A stretch of DNA of 64,000 bases. It comes from Burkholderiaceae bacterium. Lineage in GTDB: Bacteria > Pseudomonadota > Gammaproteobacteria > Burkholderiales > Burkholderiaceae_C. A program made the position numbers and the translations under genes. The stretch is taken from the NCBI GenBank assembly GCA_024235955.1, contig JACKLJ010000003.1:62001-126000 (forward strand), read 5' to 3'. Shown here one piece after another: positions 35,467-44,038 of this stretch (the stretch's first letter is position 1; the number at the start of each line of letters is the position of its first letter). Under the pieces are notes generated by a model. It was not told the DNA's origin and did no database searches. It saw nothing but the letters and a program-made list of their open reading frames with translations.

Positions 35467-37293
35467 TCAGGCCGTGAAACGCAGCCGCAGGCGGCAGCCC
35501 TGGCCGGGCGCGCTGTCGATGGCCAGCACCGCGCCCAGCTGCTCGGCCTGTTCGTGCAGGCCGGTCAGGCCGTAGTGGCCGTGGCGCTCGGCGCCGGGGT
35601 CGAAGCCGGTGCCGTCGTCGTCCAGAGCCAGCAGCCAGGGCGCTGGCGCGCCGCCTTCCATGGGCTGCGCAGGCGCTTCGGGCGCCAGCGTCAGCGTGAC
35701 CCGGCTCGCACCGGCATGGCGCTCGACATTGCGCAGCGCCTCGCGGGCGATGGCCAGCACGGTGGCGGCGCGCGCGTCCGCCAGGCCGGCGGCGGCCGGG
35801 TCGATGCGGGCCTGCACCTGCACGCCGCTGCGTTCGGCCAGGCGCTGGAGCAGCTGTTCCAGCTCGGCGCCCAGGCCGCTGTTGCGCAGCCCGCCCTCGC
35901 GCATCTGGCCGATGGCGGCGCGCGCCTCGGCCAGCCCGGTGGCGCAGACGCGCTCGGCGCTGGCCAGCTCGGCGTCGAGCTGCGCCTGCTCCCAGCGGCC
36001 GCCCAGCTTGCGCACCAGCCGGATCTGCGTGAGCAGCGCCATCAGCGAATGCGCCAGCGTGTCGTGCACCTCGCGCGCCAGCCGCAGGCGCTCGCGCGTG
36101 ACGGCGGCGTGGCGTGCGTCCTCGGCCAGGCGCTGGATGCGCTCGGTGCGCTCGGCCACGCGCGTGTCGAGCTCGGCGTTCAGCGCGGCCAGCGCCGCCT
36201 TTTCCTCCTGCAGCCGTGCCACCAGCTGTGCCAGCGTGGCGCCGATGGCACTGACCTCGTCGCGGCCCGGCGGCACGTCGAGGCCGGCGCGCGTGCCGCT
36301 TGCCAGCTCGCGCGCCTGCAGCGCCAGGCCGTCCAGCCGGCGCAGCAGCCGCAGTGCCACCGCCACCGCCGCCAGCGCCGCCAGCAGGCCGACCGCCAGC
36401 ACGCCCAGCAGCACCACGCGCCGGGTATGGCGCGCGCGGGCCATGGCGCGCCCGGTGTCCTCGCGCACCACCACCTGCCAGCCGGCGCCGGAGGGCAGTG
36501 CGCCGGTGGCGCTGCCCTGCGGCGGGCGGCCGACCAGGTAACGCCCGCCGTCGGTCAGGTCGGCGCCCGGGGCCAGGTCGCGCGCACCGGGCGGGCCGGC
36601 CAGCACTTCGCCGGCGGGGCCGAGCAGCAGCAGTTCCATCGGCACGCCGCCGGCCATGGCGCGCAGGCGCGCGTCCAGTTGCGCCTGCAGCCAGAGCCAG
36701 GGCAGCAGTCCCAGCAGCGAGCCGGCGGGCGCGTCGCCTTCGGCGGCCAGCGGCACCGCCAGCACCAGGGCGTCGGCCATGCTGGCGTCCTGGCTGCGGT
36801 GCAGGGCCACCACCGGCGCGCGCGCCGCCTGCGCCAGCCAGGGCTGGCCGGCCAGCGCGGCGGCGGCATCGCGGCTGTCGGTGGCGGCCTGCAGGCTGCC
36901 CTGGGCATCCAGCACGCCGATCCAGCCGAGCTCCGGCTGCTGCCGCTGCAGGGCGAACAGCCCGTCGGCCGGCACCACGCCGGCGGCGGCGCCGGCGCGC
37001 CACTGCGCGGCCGTGGCCTGCATGGCGGCCAGCGGCACCTGCAGCTGGGCCATCAGCGCGTCGGCGGTCTGGCCAGCGGTCTGGCCGAGCTGCGCCTCGG
37101 TGTCGGCGACCACGTGGCGCTCGGCCTCGCTGGCGGCCAGCTCGGCGGCCAGCAGCGCGCCGGCCACCACCAGCGCGAACACCGGCCAGCCCAGCGCGGC
37201 GGCGAAGTGGCGCCGCGGATCGAGGCGCTGCCAGGCCGGCTCGTGGGTCGCTGCACCCTCCGGCGCGTCCGGCTGCGATAAGCTGCGGTTCAT
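35467..37293 (-). CDS. NarX-type sensor histidine kinase
   Basis: A 608-residue membrane sensor. A first transmembrane segment (about residues 35-55), a periplasmic sensor of some 270 residues (cache-like), a second transmembrane segment (VVLLGVLAVGLLAALAAVAV), a HAMP-like linker and coiled coil, then a HisKA_3 domain with the phosphorylated histidine in LAREVHDTLAHSL (near residue 410), and an HATPase with REALRNVERHAGAS and DDDGTGFDP. ATG at 37293. It is divergent from its likely partner regulator; promoters share about 54 bp. Confidence 0.9.
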   Translation of the reverse strand: MNRSLSQPDAPEGAATHEPAWQRLDPRRHFAAALGWPVFALVVAGALLAAELAASEAERHVVADTEAQLGQTAGQTADALMAQLQVPLAAMQATAAQWRAGAAAGVVPADGLFALQRQQPELGWIGVLDAQGSLQAATDSRDAAAALAGQPWLAQAARAPVVALHRSQDASMADALVLAVPLAAEGDAPAGSLLGLLPWLWLQAQLDARLRAMAGGVPMELLLLGPAGEVLAGPPGARDLAPGADLTDGGRYLVGRPPQGSATGALPSGAGWQVVVREDTGRAMARARHTRRVVLLGVLAVGLLAALAAVAVALRLLRRLDGLALQARELASGTRAGLDVPPGRDEVSAIGATLAQLVARLQEEKAALAALNAELDTRVAERTERIQRLAEDARHAAVTRERLRLAREVHDTLAHSLMALLTQIRLVRKLGGRWEQAQLDAELASAERVCATGLAEARAAIGQMREGGLRNSGLGAELEQLLQRLAERSGVQVQARIDPAAAGLADARAATVLAIAREALRNVERHAGASRVTLTLAPEAPAQPMEGGAPAPWLLALDDDGTGFDPGAERHGHYGLTGLHEQAEQLGAVLAIDSAPGQGCRLRLRFTA

Positions 37294-37347
37294 GCGATGC
37301 AAGGACACATTTCCGCGTGCATTGTGCGCGTGCATGGAGGCCGCGCC

Positions 37348-38049
37348 GTGAGCGAGGGCATGCCCAACACCACCCCTCTGCGCCTGCTGGTGGCGGATGA
37401 CCAGGCCATCATCCGGCGCGGCCTGGCGCTGATGCTGGACGCCGAGCCCGACATCGAGGTGGTCGGCCAGGCGGCCGACGGCCAGGAAGCCCTGGAGATG
37501 GCCGAGGCGCTGCGGCCCGACGTGGTGGTGATGGATCTGCAGATGCCGCGCCTCAGCGGCGTGGCCGCCACGCGCCTGCTGGCCGGGCGGCTGCCGCGCA
37601 CGCGGGTGGTGGTGCTGACCACCTTCGACGACGACGAGCGCGTGTTCGAGGCGGTGCAGGCTGGCGCGCACGCGTACCTGCTCAAGGACGCCGCCGAGGA
37701 CGAGGTGCTGGACACCGTGCGCGCCGTGCACCGCGGCGAGTCGCGGCTGGCGCCATCGGTGGCGCGCAAGGTGCTGGACCAGTTCCGCGCCCTGGCGGGC
37801 GGCGCGGCGCCGGGCGAGCCGCCCGGCGAGGCCGCTGCGCCAACCGCGGCGGCGCCGGACGAGCCGCTGTCCGACAAGGAGGAGCGCGTGCTGGCCCTGC
37901 TGGCCGACGGCCTGTCGAACAAGCAGATCGCCGCCACCGTGTTCCTGGCCGAAGGCACGGTGAAGAACTACGTCAGCCGGATCATGGAAAAGCTCCATGC
38001 GCGCAACCGCACGGAGCTGGCGGTCAAGGCGGCCACGCGGCGCGGCTGA
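37348..38049 (+). CDS. NarL/LuxR-family response regulator
   Basis: A 233-residue regulator. Receiver domain: acidic pair in LLVADDQAII, phospho-aspartate in VVVMDLQMPRLSG, T in VVLTTFDDDE and lysine in AYLLKDA. An Ala/Pro linker leads to the LuxR-type helix-turn-helix (DKEERVLALLADGLSNKQI and GTVKNYVSRIMEKL). Start is the GTG at 37348 with GGAGG eight bases upstream; an ATG at 37360 is possible. It pairs with the divergent NarX-type kinase. Possible target: the GTGAC three-box motif before the beta-sandwich genes (inference). Confidence 0.92.
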   Translation: MSEGMPNTTPLRLLVADDQAIIRRGLALMLDAEPDIEVVGQAADGQEALEMAEALRPDVVVMDLQMPRLSGVAATRLLAGRLPRTRVVVLTTFDDDERVFEAVQAGAHAYLLKDAAEDEVLDTVRAVHRGESRLAPSVARKVLDQFRALAGGAAPGEPPGEAAAPTAAAPDEPLSDKEERVLALLADGLSNKQIAATVFLAEGTVKNYVSRIMEKLHARNRTELAVKAATRRG

Positions 38050-38082
38050 CCGCGGTCGGTGGGCGCGACCGCCGGGGAAGGC

Positions 38083-38673
38083 TCAGGCGGCGGCGGTGCG
38101 CGCATCGGCCGGTGCGGGCGCCAGCCCGTGGCTTTCGACCGCGGCACCGCCGGCCTGGGTGAGCAGCTGCCGGATGCGCGCCACCTCGGCTTCGCTGGCG
38201 TGCACGGAAACCAGGAACTGGTCGGCCTTGATGGCGGTCTCGTAGCGCACCACGGAATCCCTGGGCACGCCCAGGGTGGTGAGCGCACCCACCAGGGCCG
38301 AGGCGCCGCCGCCCAGTGCCGCGCCTTCCAGGCCGCTCACCAGCGTGGAAGCCAGCGGGCCCAGCACCACCAGGTGGCCGACCACCGGGATGAACATGAA
38401 GGCCGAACCGAGCAGGATGCCGGCCAGGCCGCCCCAGAAGGCGCCCAGCTTGCCGAAGAACCTGGCCCGTTCGCCGGCGTTGAAGTAGCCGACGGCGTGT
38501 TCCTCGCTGTGGTAGTTGCGCCCGACGATGGAGATCGCGGGCAGCGGGACGCCCGCGCTGCCGAGCTGGCGCACGGCGGCCTCGGCGGCCTGGTGCGTGC
38601 CGAACAGCGCCAGCACGAGCTGGTCGCCCAGTGTGGCGGAGAGGTTGGACGCGGTGGTGGAAGCGGTGTTCAT
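38083..38673 (-). CDS. DUF1269-like stress-type membrane protein
   Basis: A 196-residue protein. An alpha/beta N-terminal part (LALFGTHQAAEAAVRQLG, typical of general-stress 17M-like folds) is followed by a glycine-rich double membrane hairpin (WGGLAGILLGSAFMFIP and GLEGAALGGGASALVGAL) and a C-terminal alpha/beta part with KADQFLVSVHASEAEV. Function unknown. ATG at 38673 with CAGGAGA upstream. Confidence 0.75.
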   Translation of the reverse strand: MNTASTTASNLSATLGDQLVLALFGTHQAAEAAVRQLGSAGVPLPAISIVGRNYHSEEHAVGYFNAGERARFFGKLGAFWGGLAGILLGSAFMFIPVVGHLVVLGPLASTLVSGLEGAALGGGASALVGALTTLGVPRDSVVRYETAIKADQFLVSVHASEAEVARIRQLLTQAGGAAVESHGLAPAPADARTAAA

Positions 38674-38762
38674 GGTGAATCTCCTGAGGTGAAAAAGAAC
38701 GAAGGGCATCCCCGGCCGGCGCACCGCCGCACAGGGCGGGCGGCTGGCCGGGTGCCGGTCTG

Positions 38763-38828
38763 CTATGAAAAGAAAAGCTGGCTGCGCCAGCCGCACAAGG
38801 GCTGCAGGCCCAAAAGGCCTGAAATCCG
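38763..38828 (+). repeat. R1 repeat copy 12
   Basis: AAAAGCTGGCTGCGCCAGCC core, GGGCTGCAGGCCC, then a second small palindrome GGCCTGAAATCC. It ends two bases before the bdhA stop. Confidence 0.82.
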
Positions 38829-38830
38829 GG

Positions 38831-39658
38831 CTACTGCATGAACCAGCCGTGGCTCACCACCAGCGACTGGCCGGTGAGCGCGTTGCTGGGAAAGGCGGCG
38901 AAGGTGAGGGCCACCTGGGCGACGTCGTCCACGGTGGTGAACTGGCCGTCCACGGTGTCCTTGAGCATCACGTTCTTCACCACGTCGGCCTCGCTGATGC
39001 CCAGCTCCTGCGCCTGCTCGGGGATCTGCTTTTCCACCAGCGGCGTGCGCACGAAGCCGGGGCAGATGACGTTGCTGCGGATGTTGTGCGCCGCGCCTTC
39101 CTTGGCGATCACCTTGGCCAGGCCTTCCAGCCCGTGCTTGGCGGTGACGTAGGGGCTCTTGAGCTTTGAAGCCTCCTTGGAGTGCACCGAGCCCATGAAC
39201 AGGACGCAGCCGCCGCGGCCGGAGGCGATCATCTGCCGCACGGCGGCGCGCGAGGTGAGGAAGCCGCCGTCCAGGTGCACGGCCAGCAGCTTCTTCCAGT
39301 CGCTGAACCTGAAGTCCTCGATCGGCGCGACGATCTGGATGCCGGCGTTGCTGACCAGCACGTCGACCGCGCCCAGTTCTTTTTGCACCTGCGCGAAGCC
39401 GGCGTCCACCGCGGCCTCGTCGGTCACGTCCATCTGCACGGCCAGGGTCTTGACGCCTTTTTTGGCGATTTCGTCGGCGGTGGCCTGGGCGTCGGCCAGC
39501 TTCAGGTCGGCGATGACGAGGTTGGCGCCGGCATCGGCGAAGACCTCGGCGATGCGCTTGCCGATGCCGCTGGCCGAGCCGGTGACCAGGGCCGTCTTGC
39601 CTTTCAGGCTGAGCGTGGTGCTGGCGTGGACGTCGGGCGTGGTGTTGCGGGTGGTCAT
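38831..39658 (-). CDS. bdhA: 3-hydroxybutyrate dehydrogenase
   Basis: A 275-residue SDR that interconverts D-3-hydroxybutyrate and acetoacetate with NAD. Cofactor motif [29 protein letters not shown], catalytic serine in [12 protein letters not shown]-x-x-x-K in YVTAKHG, and [18 protein letters not shown], the region that marks BDH within SDRs. ATG at 39658 with AAAGGA upstream. Together with the acetoacetate decarboxylase and patatin genes next to it, it forms a polyhydroxybutyrate/ketone-body group. Confidence 0.92.
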   Translation of the reverse strand: MTTRNTTPDVHASTTLSLKGKTALVTGSASGIGKRIAEVFADAGANLVIADLKLADAQATADEIAKKGVKTLAVQMDVTDEAAVDAGFAQVQKELGAVDVLVSNAGIQIVAPIEDFRFSDWKKLLAVHLDGGFLTSRAAVRQMIASGRGGCVLFMGSVHSKEASKLKSPYVTAKHGLEGLAKVIAKEGAAHNIRSNVICPGFVRTPLVEKQIPEQAQELGISEADVVKNVMLKDTVDGQFTTVDDVAQVALTFAAFPSNALTGQSLVVSHGWFMQ

Positions 39659-39680
39659 GGGAAGGTCCTTTCGGAATTTT

Positions 39681-39742
39681 TGAGTCAAATCGGGCTGCAG
39701 CCCTTTCGTGGCGGGCGCAGACAGCTATGAAATTGATATTGG
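39681..39742 (-). repeat. R1 repeat copy 13
   Basis: Inverted copy with GTCAAATCGGGCTGCAGCCC, GGCGGGCGCAGACAGC core and ATGAAATTGATATT end. The final ATGAAATT is the same string that forms the badI start in copy 7. Confidence 0.9.
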
Positions 39743-39758
39743 TTGGGGCTGCGGGGCC

Positions 39759-40532
39759 TCAGGCGCGACGCCGCAGCGCGACCGTGCCGCTGTCGGCCAG
39801 GTAGTCGTGCACCACCTCGCCCAGGCCCAGCGTGAGGTCGGTGAGGATGTGCACCGCACCCAGCACTTCGCGCACCGGCAGGCGGGCCACCGGGGCCAGC
39901 GCGTGCTCGAACAGCTGCAGCGCGGCCGGGCCCTGCCAGGCGCCGTGCAGGGTCACGTCCTCGCAGCGGTAGCGCACCAGCTCGCACACGCGCGGCGTGC
40001 AATCCACGTGCGGGATGATCTTGAGCAGGTAGTTCTCGCCGGTGACGGCGGCCAGCGCCTTGTCATGGTCGAACGGGCGGTGCTTGTAGCCCATGGTGCC
40101 GGTGGCCACGCGCAGGTCGCCGTAGTCCAGCGTGCCGACCAGCACGTCCTTGTCGACGTGCAGCGAGGGGTTGGCGAGCTTCTTGGGGAAGCCCCAGATC
40201 TCGCGCCCGCCGGCGATCGGCGCGTCGTCGTTCAGGAACATGTTGTGCGAGTAGGTGCCGGGCCGGCCCTCAAAGCTGACGGGGATCACCTGGCCGGATT
40301 CGGTGTAGTCGCCGAAGCCGGTGGAATCGGGCATGCGGATGAACTCCATCTTCACCACGCCATCGCCGGCCGGCTTGAGCGGCGCGGGCACCACGGCTTC
40401 CAGCAGCGCCGGGTCGGTGCGGTAGCTGATGACCAGGAACTCGCGGTTCACGAAGCGGTAGGGGCCGCGCGGGTAGATCGGGCTGGTCAGCGGCATGGCC
40501 CAGGCCTGCTCGCGGACGTCGTTCAGTTTCAT
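39759..40532 (-). CDS. adc: Acetoacetate decarboxylase
   Basis: A 257-residue enzyme converting acetoacetate to acetone and CO2 through a lysine Schiff base. The catalytic lysine pair lies in [15 protein letters not shown]; conserved [11 protein letters not shown] and [12 protein letters not shown] are also present. ATG at 40532 overlaps the patatin stop by four bases, so the two are cotranscribed. In the same direction, bdhA follows after R1 copy 13, so both can act on acetoacetate. Confidence 0.92.
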   Translation of the reverse strand: MKLNDVREQAWAMPLTSPIYPRGPYRFVNREFLVISYRTDPALLEAVVPAPLKPAGDGVVKMEFIRMPDSTGFGDYTESGQVIPVSFEGRPGTYSHNMFLNDDAPIAGGREIWGFPKKLANPSLHVDKDVLVGTLDYGDLRVATGTMGYKHRPFDHDKALAAVTGENYLLKIIPHVDCTPRVCELVRYRCEDVTLHGAWQGPAALQLFEHALAPVARLPVREVLGAVHILTDLTLGLGEVVHDYLADSGTVALRRRA

Positions 40533-41707
40533 GGCTGTTGCTCCAGGGATTCGGGGGTGTTGATGGCGGCGCGCCCGCCAGGCGCGATGTCGGCGCGGTA
40601 GTCGAGCACGCGGAACTCGCCTGGCCGGGGCGCCGGCTGGCGCCGCAGCAGCGCGAACGAGGCGGCCATGTCGGCCAGGCCGGCCTGCCAGTGCTCGGTC
40701 ATCGACAGGCGCGAGAACTCGTAGTCCTTGGTCTGCGTCTCGTAGGCCTTGCGGCGGTGGATCACGTGGACCAGGGTGATGGTCGGGTCGGCCAGGCCGG
40801 CCAGCAGGTCCTGCACGGCGGCGCTGTGGCGGCGCTCGGGGGGCAGCAACTCGGCCAGCCGGCGCAGGCGCTGGTGCAGCTGGTGGCGGTCGCGCACCAG
40901 GTCGCTCACCATGCGGGTGCGGCTGGAAAAGCGGATGTCCTTCTCGCGCTCGGCGGCGTCGGCCAGCGTGCGCGGCAGCCTGCCGCGGGCGCTGAAGAGG
41001 TCGATCTGGAACACTGTCACCGGTGTGCCGGCCTCGGCGTCGAGCTCGTCCATCACATAGGCCAGCGGGGTGTTGGAGACCAGCCCGCCGTCCCAGTACC
41101 AGCGCTCGCCGATCTGCACCGCGCCGAAGCCCGGCGGCAGCGCGCCGCTGGCCAGCACGTGCTCGGGGCCGATGCGTTCGTGCCGGTTGTCGAAGTAGGC
41201 GAAGTTGCCGCTCTGCACGTCCACCGCGCCGATGGAAAGGCGCACCGGACCGTCGTTCAGCAGGTCGAAGTCGACCAGTTCGCCCAGCGTGGCGCGCAGC
41301 GGCGCCGTGTCGTACAGGCTGGCCGGCGGCTGCGGCCACCAGGCCCACCAGGGGCGGGGCTGGAAGAAGCCGGGCACGCCGCGCCACGCGCCCCACAGGG
41401 CCATGGCGTCGTCCCACCAGCCGCGCACCGGTTCCAGCACCGTGCCGCTGGCGCTTACCGGCAGGGCCAGGCTGACCTGCTCCCAGAAGGCGCGCAGGCG
41501 CTCCAGCCGCCGCGCCGGCGGGTTGCCGGCGATCAGCGCGGCGTTGATGGCGCCGATCGAGATGCCAGCCACCCAGCCGACCTCGTGCGCCCGCGTGGCC
41601 AGCGCCTCGTAGGCGCCGGCCTGGTAGGCGCCGAGCGCGCCACCGCCCTGAAGGACCAGGGCGGTCAGGGGGGCGCCGGCGGCGCGGCGGGGTTCAGGGC
41701 GGGGCAT
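40529..41707 (-). CDS. Patatin-like phospholipase (DUF3734 group)
   Basis: A 392-residue serine hydrolase with the patatin catalytic dyad: oxyanion loop [14 protein letters not shown], nucleophile elbow [11 protein letters not shown], and the aspartate in [11 protein letters not shown]. The C-terminal 120 residues ([18 protein letters not shown]) match the DUF3734 extension. In Burkholderiales such genes often lie beside adc and bdhA. It may act on lipids of PHB granules; that is inference. ATG at 41707. Confidence 0.9.
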   Translation of the reverse strand: MPRPEPRRAAGAPLTALVLQGGGALGAYQAGAYEALATRAHEVGWVAGISIGAINAALIAGNPPARRLERLRAFWEQVSLALPVSASGTVLEPVRGWWDDAMALWGAWRGVPGFFQPRPWWAWWPQPPASLYDTAPLRATLGELVDFDLLNDGPVRLSIGAVDVQSGNFAYFDNRHERIGPEHVLASGALPPGFGAVQIGERWYWDGGLVSNTPLAYVMDELDAEAGTPVTVFQIDLFSARGRLPRTLADAAEREKDIRFSSRTRMVSDLVRDRHQLHQRLRRLAELLPPERRHSAAVQDLLAGLADPTITLVHVIHRRKAYETQTKDYEFSRLSMTEHWQAGLADMAASFALLRRQPAPRPGEFRVLDYRADIAPGGRAAINTPESLEQQP

Positions 41708-41752
41708 GGCGGATCTCCGGAGGCGTTGGCTGAGGCGTGGCTGGATGCGTGC

Positions 41753-42238
41753 TCAGACCAGCCAGTGGAAGTTGGCGTCCACGCCCTTCGGGCCGACGTG
41801 GACCATGCGCGTGAGCAGCTGGTCCTTGTAGCTGGCGGTGACGCGGTATTCGCCCTGCGGCAGCTGCACGTAGGTCATGGGGCCGGCGCTGCGCAGGCGC
41901 AGCACGGCGTGGCCGCCTTGGTCGAACACCTTCAGCTTCACGTTGGCGACGAATTCGTCGCTCGACTTGTCGGAGAAGGTCATGCGCAGCGGCCAGTTGG
42001 GCGCGTCCTTGCGCATCTGCTGCTGCTCGGTCTGGCCGATGCCGCCGTTCAGGTACACCGTGCCGGGCACGGGGTCGAACAGCAGTATGTCTTCCTGCAC
42101 CACCACCGGCCGGTCCTGCTGGCCCCTGGCGGCGGCGGTGGCGGCCCAGGTGGGCGTGGCCATGGCGCCGCCCAGGGTCAGCGCGGCCAGCAGCACGGCG
42201 GTGCGCAGGTGGGTGGGGCGGAAGTTCAGCGTGTTCAT
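41753..42238 (-). CDS. Secreted beta-sandwich protein, paralogue B
   Basis: A 161-residue exported protein with signal peptide (TAVLLAALTLGGAMATPTWA) and a beta-sandwich ending in GEYRVTASYKDQLLTRMV and VGPKGVDANFHW. It is a paralogue of the gene at 34714, about 7 kb away. ATG at 42238 with AGGAGCC upstream. It lies downstream of the same three-box promoter motif as paralogue A. Function unknown. Confidence 0.78.
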   Translation of the reverse strand: MNTLNFRPTHLRTAVLLAALTLGGAMATPTWAATAAARGQQDRPVVVQEDILLFDPVPGTVYLNGGIGQTEQQQMRKDAPNWPLRMTFSDKSSDEFVANVKLKVFDQGGHAVLRLRSAGPMTYVQLPQGEYRVTASYKDQLLTRMVHVGPKGVDANFHWLV

Positions 42239-42321
42239 GTGAGGCTCCTGATCGATGGCCCTCGGGGGATGCCTGCGGAGGGTCGATGGCGGGTGGTGAA
42301 GCACCACCAGGCATGGGAACA

Positions 42322-42389
42322 ACGATAGGCAGCGCAGCCGCGCGATGACAGTGCCAGCCGTCACGATCTGCCGTGACGGGCGTCACTTT
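42322..42389 (-). promoter_or_regulatory. Three-box promoter motif of paralogue B
   Basis: On the minus strand GTGAC-N4-GTCAC-N8-GTGAC (42386-42382, 42377-42373, 42364-42360), then 32 bp to CTATCGT (42328-42322). Box and -10 spacing equal those at paralogue A; distance to the ATG is 122 versus 120 bp. Confidence 0.65.
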
Positions 42390-42448
42390 CCGGCCCGTCA
42401 CCGCCGGCGCGTCGGAAGCGAATCTGATGGCCGGAAGAGGCGGAAAGC

Positions 42449-42487
42449 CATGCGGGTCCGCCGCTGGCAGCTATGAACAAGATAGCG
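42449..42487 (-). repeat. R1 repeat fragment (copy 14)
   Basis: Only the GTCCGCCGCTGGCAGCTATGAA part and a trailing GATAGC can be recognised; the right hairpin is missing. Probably a decayed inverted copy. Confidence 0.5.
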
Positions 42488-42653
42488 TCTGACGAAGGAT
42501 TGCGGCGCGTCAGATGGGTGCCGGGCGGCGTCTCCCGCAACCGAGGTGCGGCCCCGCCATCCTCCACATGACCTATGGCTTTTGGCCTATGGCGCGACAT
42601 GGTCCGCGACGCCATCATGCGTCTGGGAGTAACAGTTTCTTACGGAGGCAGGA

Positions 42654-43166
42654 ATGAAACGATGGCTCAAATTGGCGGCAGCGGGTGCCGCGCTGGCAGC
42701 TTGCGGCATGGCGATGGCGGCGGGACCGTACGACGGGGTCTACCGCATCAAATACAGCGACACCAGCTGGGGGGATTTCATCTCCGTGCACTCCAACGGC
42801 GTCGGCCACATGCAGATCTGGAAGTACCGCGCGCCCGATCCCTCGTCGGGGGCCTACTTCGAGGTGCGTGACGGCGCCAACACGGTCGCCAAGATGTGGA
42901 AGTTCGGCAACTTCGACCTGTTCGGCGGGCCGATCACCGGCAACACGGCCACGCTGACGGGCTGGTCCCAGTTCGGGGCGTGCAACTCCACGGTGACGGC
43001 GGTGTTCAGCGGCGGGGTGACCGGCAACACCATCCAGACGGTGCACACCGGCGCGTCCGCGTTCGGCGCCAGCATCTCGGCCCTGTGCCTCAATTTCATA
43101 CCGCTCCTGGGAGGGTCCGTTCTCCGGTTCGACCAGCCCGTCGCCATGGAGCGCCAGTACCCCTGA
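42654..43166 (+). CDS. Secreted protein of unknown function
   Basis: A 170-residue exported protein. Signal peptide MKRWLKLAAAGAALAACGMA (cleavage after AMA), then a mature part rich in Gly, Thr, Trp and aromatic residues (YDGVYRIKYSDTSWGDF; ITGNTATLTGWSQFGAC), likely all-beta. Two cysteines in the mature part could form a disulfide. No family recognised. Strong ribosome-binding site ACGGAGG at 42642. Single gene. Confidence 0.75.
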   Translation: MKRWLKLAAAGAALAACGMAMAAGPYDGVYRIKYSDTSWGDFISVHSNGVGHMQIWKYRAPDPSSGAYFEVRDGANTVAKMWKFGNFDLFGGPITGNTATLTGWSQFGACNSTVTAVFSGGVTGNTIQTVHTGASAFGASISALCLNFIPLLGGSVLRFDQPVAMERQYP

Positions 43167-43293
43167 GCGCGGGTCGCGCCGGCTCACCGGCGGCCGCTTG
43201 AGATCGCCCCAAGGGTGGTCACGGGCCGCTCGGCCGGACCGGGCCCGCTCGCGCTGCGCTCGGCGCGTCCCGGCGCGCTGGCCAGGCGCCGCC

Positions 43294-43803
43294 TCAACCG
43301 GCTTTTTCGGCAGATGCCGCGGGGGCCGCTGCCGCCGGGGCGCGGCGGCGGAACATGCCCCAGCCGTCCATCAGCAGCACCTGCTCGCCGTGCTGGTTGA
43401 ACATCTCCCACAGCGTGCGGGTGAGGCCCACGTCGGGGCGCGAGTTCATGGGGCGGCGGTCCTGGATGACCTGGAACAGCGTCAGCGTGTCGCCCGGGTA
43501 GACGGGCTTGAGCCACTTGATCTTCTCCAGCCCCGGCGAGCCCAGGCTGGACGATTCGTGGAGGAAGTTGCGCACCATCAGCCCCATGGCCATCGAGCAG
43601 GTGTGCCAGCCGCTGGCCGACAGCCGCCCGAATATCGATTTGGCGGCGGCCTCGTCGCTCAGGTGGAAGGGCTGCGGGTCGTACTTGCTGGCAAACGCGA
43701 TCACCTCGTCGTGATCGACCGTGATGCTGCCCATCTCGATGCGCTTGCCCAGCTCCAGGTCTTCCCAGAAGTATTTGATGTTCTTTTGCGGGTGGTCGCT
43801 CAT
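43294..43803 (-). CDS. MaoC-family (R)-specific enoyl-CoA hydratase-like protein
   Basis: A 169-residue hot-dog-fold protein. The MaoC hydratase motif with catalytic Asp and His is visible as ASKYDPQPFHLSD. FGRLSASGWHTCSM and the later WLKPVYPGDTLTLF support the family. A C-terminal Ala/Pro tail is nonconserved. The ATG at 43803 is preferred over an upstream TTG. Neighbouring SDR and isomerase genes suggest acyl-CoA or aromatic breakdown, but no pathway can be fixed. Confidence 0.87.
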   Translation of the reverse strand: MSDHPQKNIKYFWEDLELGKRIEMGSITVDHDEVIAFASKYDPQPFHLSDEAAAKSIFGRLSASGWHTCSMAMGLMVRNFLHESSSLGSPGLEKIKWLKPVYPGDTLTLFQVIQDRRPMNSRPDVGLTRTLWEMFNQHGEQVLLMDGWGMFRRRAPAAAAPAASAEKAG

Positions 43804-43910
43804 GGTGATCGTTTCAGGCAAAGTTTCTTAAAAAGCCGAGGCGCTCGCAGCCCGTCTGAAGAACGGAAGCCCTTGTGCGACGCGTTTCAGGCAACGACGA
43901 CTAAAGCTGG

Positions 43911-43999
43911 CGCGCCCAGAAGGCCGCGGAGCAGGCCATGCCAGCAACCGCCGTGGCCGGGCTTGTACCGGACACTGGCGGTGCCCCCTCGAGGGGGGT
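43911..43999 (-). repeat. R2 repeat copy 2
   Basis: Inverted match to 32641-32722, with the same marker strings GGCCGCGGAGCAGGCC, ACCGCCGTGGCCGGGC and CACTGGCGGTG. Lies in the 235-bp gap between the MaoC and SDR genes. Confidence 0.8.
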
Positions 44000-44038
44000 G
44001 GCGCAACAGCGCGCAGCGCGTGGAGCCTGGGGGTGGGC

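Larger units (their letters stand above)
42239..42653. other. Regulatory interval between paralogue B and an exported protein
   Basis: 415 bp with the three-box promoter motif (42322-42389) on the minus strand and an R1 fragment (42449-42487). The rest, up to the strong ribosome-binding site at 42643, shows nothing I can name. Confidence 0.6.
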
